64,000 nucleotides of DNA. It comes from an uncultured Draconibacterium sp. Its GTDB lineage: Bacteria; Bacteroidota; Bacteroidia; Bacteroidales; Prolixibacteraceae. The notes under the pieces were generated by a model. That model worked only from the letters and a program-made list of their open reading frames with translations, searched no databases and was not told where the DNA came from. Made by a program: the position numbers and the translations under genes. The DNA is taken from NCBI RefSeq assembly GCF_913060805.1, contig NZ_CAJXTC010000014.1, positions 61,954-125,953 on the forward strand, written 5' to 3'. Shown here in pieces: positions 61,144 to 64,000 of this stretch. Position 1 is the first letter of the stretch, and the number at the start of each line of letters is the position of its first letter.

Positions 61144-63369
61144 GTGCAACATTTTACAAAAGCAGAAATAAGGCATATTGAAGACCGCTACCAGGATTTT
61201 CTGAAGGTCATTAAAGATAAGTTTGATGAAGGGCGGTTGGCACGTATAGAGAAAGCATTTCGTTTCTCGAATGCGGCGCACCATGGCATAAAACGCAAAT
61301 CGGGCGAACCGTTTATTATTCACCCTATTGCAGTTGCGCGTATTGTTGCGGTTGATTTGGGATTGGGAGCCACTTCGATTGTTGCAGCCTTGTTACACGA
61401 TGTTGTTGAAGACACCGAATACCGTTTATCCGACATTGAAAACATGTTTGGAACTCGGGCATCCCGAATTGTTGACGGGCTTACCAAACTGTCGGGCGAC
61501 TTTGATGCCAAACATGCGCTTACGCTGAAAAAAATGCTGATGACCCTTTCGGACGATGTAAGGGTTATTTTGATTAAAATTGCCGACCGTTTGCACAACA
61601 TGCGAACGTTGGATTCGATGCCGGCGCACAAAAAAATTAAAATTGCCGGCGAAACACTTTTCCTTTATGTTCCGCTTGCGCATCGCTTAGGGTTACATGC
61701 CATAAAAAGCGAACTGGAAGACCTGAGCTTTAAGCACAAACACCCTGAAGAATACGAACAAATTCAATACCTGCTGCACAACCAGGCAGAAAAACGGAAT
61801 TACCTGATAAACGAATTCACCAGCCCGATAATTGACAAACTGAAGGAAGAAGGGATTGATTGTAAGGTAGAACACCGGCTAAAAACAAGCTACTCCATTT
61901 GGCAAAAAATGCAGAAAAAGGCAGTAGCGTTTAACGAGGTTTACGACATTCTGGCCATTCGTATTATTATCAACTCGAAAAAAGGTATATCTGAAAAACG
62001 ACAGTGTTTCGATGTACTTTCGATCGTTACCGATATTTACAAACCAAAACCCGACCGCATTCGCGATTGGATTACCATGCCAAAAGCAAATGGTTACGAA
62101 TCGTTGCATGTTACCGTAATGGGGCCGCAAGGACATTGGGTTGAAATTCAGATTCGCACCGACAGAATGGACGATGTGGCCGAGCATGGTTTTGCAGCAC
62201 ATTATCGTTACAAAGACATTCGCAACTTCGAAAACGAGCTGGATCCGTGGATTGAACGTATTCGCGAACTGTTGCAAAGTTCCGATTCTGATGCATTCGA
62301 ATTTCTCGACGATTTTAAACTCAACCTGTTTTCGTCCGAGATAAATGTTTTTACACCAAAAGGCGATATGTTTTCGTTACCGTTGGGATCGACAGTAATT
62401 GATTTTGCCTACGAAATTCACACCGAACTTGGCAACAAATGTATTGGTGCGAAAATAAATACCAAGCTGGTACCGATCAGTCACGTGCTCGAAAACGGCG
62501 ACCAGATTGAGATTCTGACTTCCGAAAATCAGACACCAAAACTGGAGTGGCTAAGATTTTCAGCATCGCCAAAAGCGAGGGGTAAAATCAAAAATGTATT
62601 CCGGCTCGAAAAAAGCAAACATACCGACAAAGGCAAGGAAATAATTGAAGAGCTTTTTAAGGAAATAAACGCTCCGTTAACGTCGAATAACCTTAAAAAA
62701 TTAACGGCGCACTTTAATCTGAACAACAAAGAACAGTTGTATTCCGAAGTGGGAATGGGATTTTTGGAGCTGGATGATGTGAAAGACATTATTGGCAAAA
62801 AATCGGAAAGCAAACTGGTAAAATACTGGAACATTACTTTTGGATCGGGCAACAAAAACAAGGAAGAAGAAGAGGAAGAAACGCCCGAAAACCAAAAGAT
62901 CGATAAGAAAAAACCATTTCTGCTGCGCGAAAACCAGGATAATATAAAGTTCTCGCTGGCAAAATGTTGTAATCCAATTCCCGGCGAACCGGTTGTTGGT
63001 TACCTTACCACCGACGATCACGTAATTATTCATAAAGTAAAATGCCGCGAGCTGGAAAAATTCATCGCCAACCAGGGCGAAAAAATAATCCAGGCCGAAT
63101 GGACAAAATTTAAACGCCAGTCGTACCTCACCCGGTTGCATTTACAGGGATTCGACCGCATGGGAATTGTGAACGAAGTAACCACGCTAATATCTAAGGG
63201 TCACAATATTAACATGCGTTCAGTAAAATTCGACACACACGACGGAATTTTCATGGGCGACCTGTTTTTATACATCCACAACACAAACGATTTAGACAAC
63301 TTAATCAGCAAGCTAAAAACGATAAAAGGCATCGATAGTGTAAATCGTGTAGAAAACCTTGAGGATTAA
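61144..63369 (+). CDS. RelA/SpoT homologue, bifunctional (p)ppGpp synthetase/hydrolase
   Basis: Makes and degrades the alarmone (p)ppGpp. 741 residues: HD hydrolase domain (about 45-190) with the key pair LLHDVVEDT (H85 D86) intact, synthetase domain (about 235-345) with [18 protein letters not shown] and [19 protein letters not shown] domain (about 385-445), a helical/zinc-finger-like region with CCNPIPGEP, and a C-terminal ACT domain (about 665-741, [15 protein letters not shown]). Both activities therefore look possible. The start is GTG at 61144. A Fur-family gene follows. Confidence 0.95.
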   Translation: MQHFTKAEIRHIEDRYQDFLKVIKDKFDEGRLARIEKAFRFSNAAHHGIKRKSGEPFIIHPIAVARIVAVDLGLGATSIVAALLHDVVEDTEYRLSDIENMFGTRASRIVDGLTKLSGDFDAKHALTLKKMLMTLSDDVRVILIKIADRLHNMRTLDSMPAHKKIKIAGETLFLYVPLAHRLGLHAIKSELEDLSFKHKHPEEYEQIQYLLHNQAEKRNYLINEFTSPIIDKLKEEGIDCKVEHRLKTSYSIWQKMQKKAVAFNEVYDILAIRIIINSKKGISEKRQCFDVLSIVTDIYKPKPDRIRDWITMPKANGYESLHVTVMGPQGHWVEIQIRTDRMDDVAEHGFAAHYRYKDIRNFENELDPWIERIRELLQSSDSDAFEFLDDFKLNLFSSEINVFTPKGDMFSLPLGSTVIDFAYEIHTELGNKCIGAKINTKLVPISHVLENGDQIEILTSENQTPKLEWLRFSASPKARGKIKNVFRLEKSKHTDKGKEIIEELFKEINAPLTSNNLKKLTAHFNLNNKEQLYSEVGMGFLELDDVKDIIGKKSESKLVKYWNITFGSGNKNKEEEEEETPENQKIDKKKPFLLRENQDNIKFSLAKCCNPIPGEPVVGYLTTDDHVIIHKVKCRELEKFIANQGEKIIQAEWTKFKRQSYLTRLHLQGFDRMGIVNEVTTLISKGHNINMRSVKFDTHDGIFMGDLFLYIHNTNDLDNLISKLKTIKGIDSVNRVENLED

Positions 63370-63403
63370 TTTATATTCATTCTAAAAGAATAAATTTTTT
63401 TTC

Positions 63404-63411
63404 TATTTTTG
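63404..63411 (+). promoter_or_regulatory. Candidate -7 promoter element for the Fur-family gene
   Basis: TATTTTTG, a perfect TAnnTTTG, 23 bp before the ATG. Upstream -33 not clear. Confidence 0.45.
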
Positions 63412-63434
63412 GCCTATTTAAAATTGGTTTAATT

Positions 63435-63878
63435 ATGAATAACCAGAAGACCAGAGAAACTGTGCGCAACATGTTTACCGAGTACCTTGAAAAGAACGGT
63501 CACCGGAAAACACCCGAAAGATTTGCAATTCTTGACGAGATTTATTGTCGCGAAGGGCATTTCGATATTGAGTCGTTATACATTTCGATGAAGAACAATA
63601 ATTACCGGGTAAGCCGCGCTACTTTATACAATACCATCGATTTGTTGCTCGATTGCAAGTTGGTTGTAAAACACCAGTTTGGCAAAAACATTGCACAGTT
63701 CGAAAAGGCATTTGCAACACTTCAGCACGATCACCTTATCGACACGACAAACGGAACTGTTGTTGAGTTCTACGATCCACGTATTCGCGAGATTATTGAA
63801 GATGCCTGCAACAAAAACGATTTCAAACTGTCGCACCACACGCTTTATATCTACGGCGAAAGCACAAAAAAGGAATAA
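63435..63878 (+). CDS. Fur-family transcriptional regulator lacking the usual CxxC
   Basis: A 147-residue regulator of the Fur family. The winged helix (about 15-85) has [24 protein letters not shown] and the recognition helix [15 protein letters not shown]. The dimer/metal part keeps LQHDHLI (H98, D99, H100) and VVEFYDPRI, but where Fur and Zur proteins usually have C-x-x-C the sequence is DTTN (103-106), so the structural zinc site is lost or altered. It could sense Fe, Mn, Zn or peroxide. Right after the RSH gene. Confidence 0.88.
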   Translation: MNNQKTRETVRNMFTEYLEKNGHRKTPERFAILDEIYCREGHFDIESLYISMKNNNYRVSRATLYNTIDLLLDCKLVVKHQFGKNIAQFEKAFATLQHDHLIDTTNGTVVEFYDPRIREIIEDACNKNDFKLSHHTLYIYGESTKKE

Positions 63879-64000
63879 AGCTGTTAATTCTTAATAGATT
63901 ATAAATTAAATGCAGGGTGCTTGTATTTTTATTGCAGAGCATAAAATATTTAGTACTTTTAACTGCTTAATTTGAAAGCCGTGAAAGGTTAATCTTGAAC
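63879..64000 (+). other. Right edge, no gene
   Basis: About 120 bp of AT-rich sequence, likely the promoter of a gene beyond the window. No terminator is evident. Confidence 0.4.

Overview
This window looks like part of a Bacteroidota chromosome, probably from the Bacteroidales/Marinilabiliales side, though that finer placement is only a guess. Supporting signs are promoter elements of the TAnnTTTG type, weak ribosome-binding sites, a type II glutamine synthetase, a SerA with lysine in place of the catalytic histidine, the serC-serA-DUF1015 order, M16 and DUF5117-type zinc proteases, pRiA4b-ORF3-like and DUF6261-like proteins, and adjacent RSH and Fur-family genes. No rRNA, tRNA or CRISPR array was found.

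Layout. 0-20.4 kb is core metabolism and protein turnover: a phosphotransferase (cut by the window edge) with a HAD-like phosphatase, a CobD/HisC-like PLP enzyme, glutamine synthetase, an exported TldD with its PmbA partner, an M16 lipoprotein protease, a dihydroorotate-dehydrogenase-like protein, a membrane pyrophosphatase, a secreted metalloprotease, and a uxaB-uxaA hexuronate operon under a perfect LacI-type palindrome. 20.4-29.1 kb is the accessory island. 29.1-41 kb returns to core genes: a PEP/pyruvate-binding protein with receiver-like domains, serC-serA-DUF1015, gcvT, an Hpt protein and clpB. 41-42.3 kb is a gene-poor stretch with three copies of a 155-178 bp repeat. 42.6-64 kb is housekeeping: ppdK, a NarX/NarL-type two-component pair, two unknown genes and a DUF6515-like secreted protein, ruvX-def-comEC, trkA-trkH, a YciO/TsaC-family protein, mnmD, miaA-NUDIX-gmhA-gmhB, an RSH (p)ppGpp enzyme and a Fur-family regulator.

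The main discovery candidate is the island at 22.3-29.1 kb. It has the architecture of an integron but with unusual parts. A tyrosine recombinase (22673-23836) is followed by a short attI-like site and then four cassettes, all in the same orientation, separated by about 138 bp attC-like folded sites. The decisive sign is that each cassette begins with GTT plus 6-7 cassette-specific bases and ends with the reverse complement of those bases plus AAC at the left edge of its own attC-like site. This holds for all four cassettes (9, 10, 10 and about 8 of 9 bp) and is what G^TT crossover of circular cassettes predicts. The recombinase is XerC/D-like, lacks the roughly 40-residue insertion typical of IntI, carries an extra N-terminal module, and is preceded by six 42-bp units, five of them centred on CCGG-N4-CCGG. 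An IS1182-type insertion sequence sits exactly in the crossover core of the third site, with a CCGT duplication. Cargo is AT-rich and mostly of unknown function, partly exported.

Other notable items are several MITE-like palindromic elements, poly-A length differences (A7/A6) among the three 41-42 kb repeats, a SerA of the lysine type, and a Fur-family protein missing the usual structural zinc cysteines.
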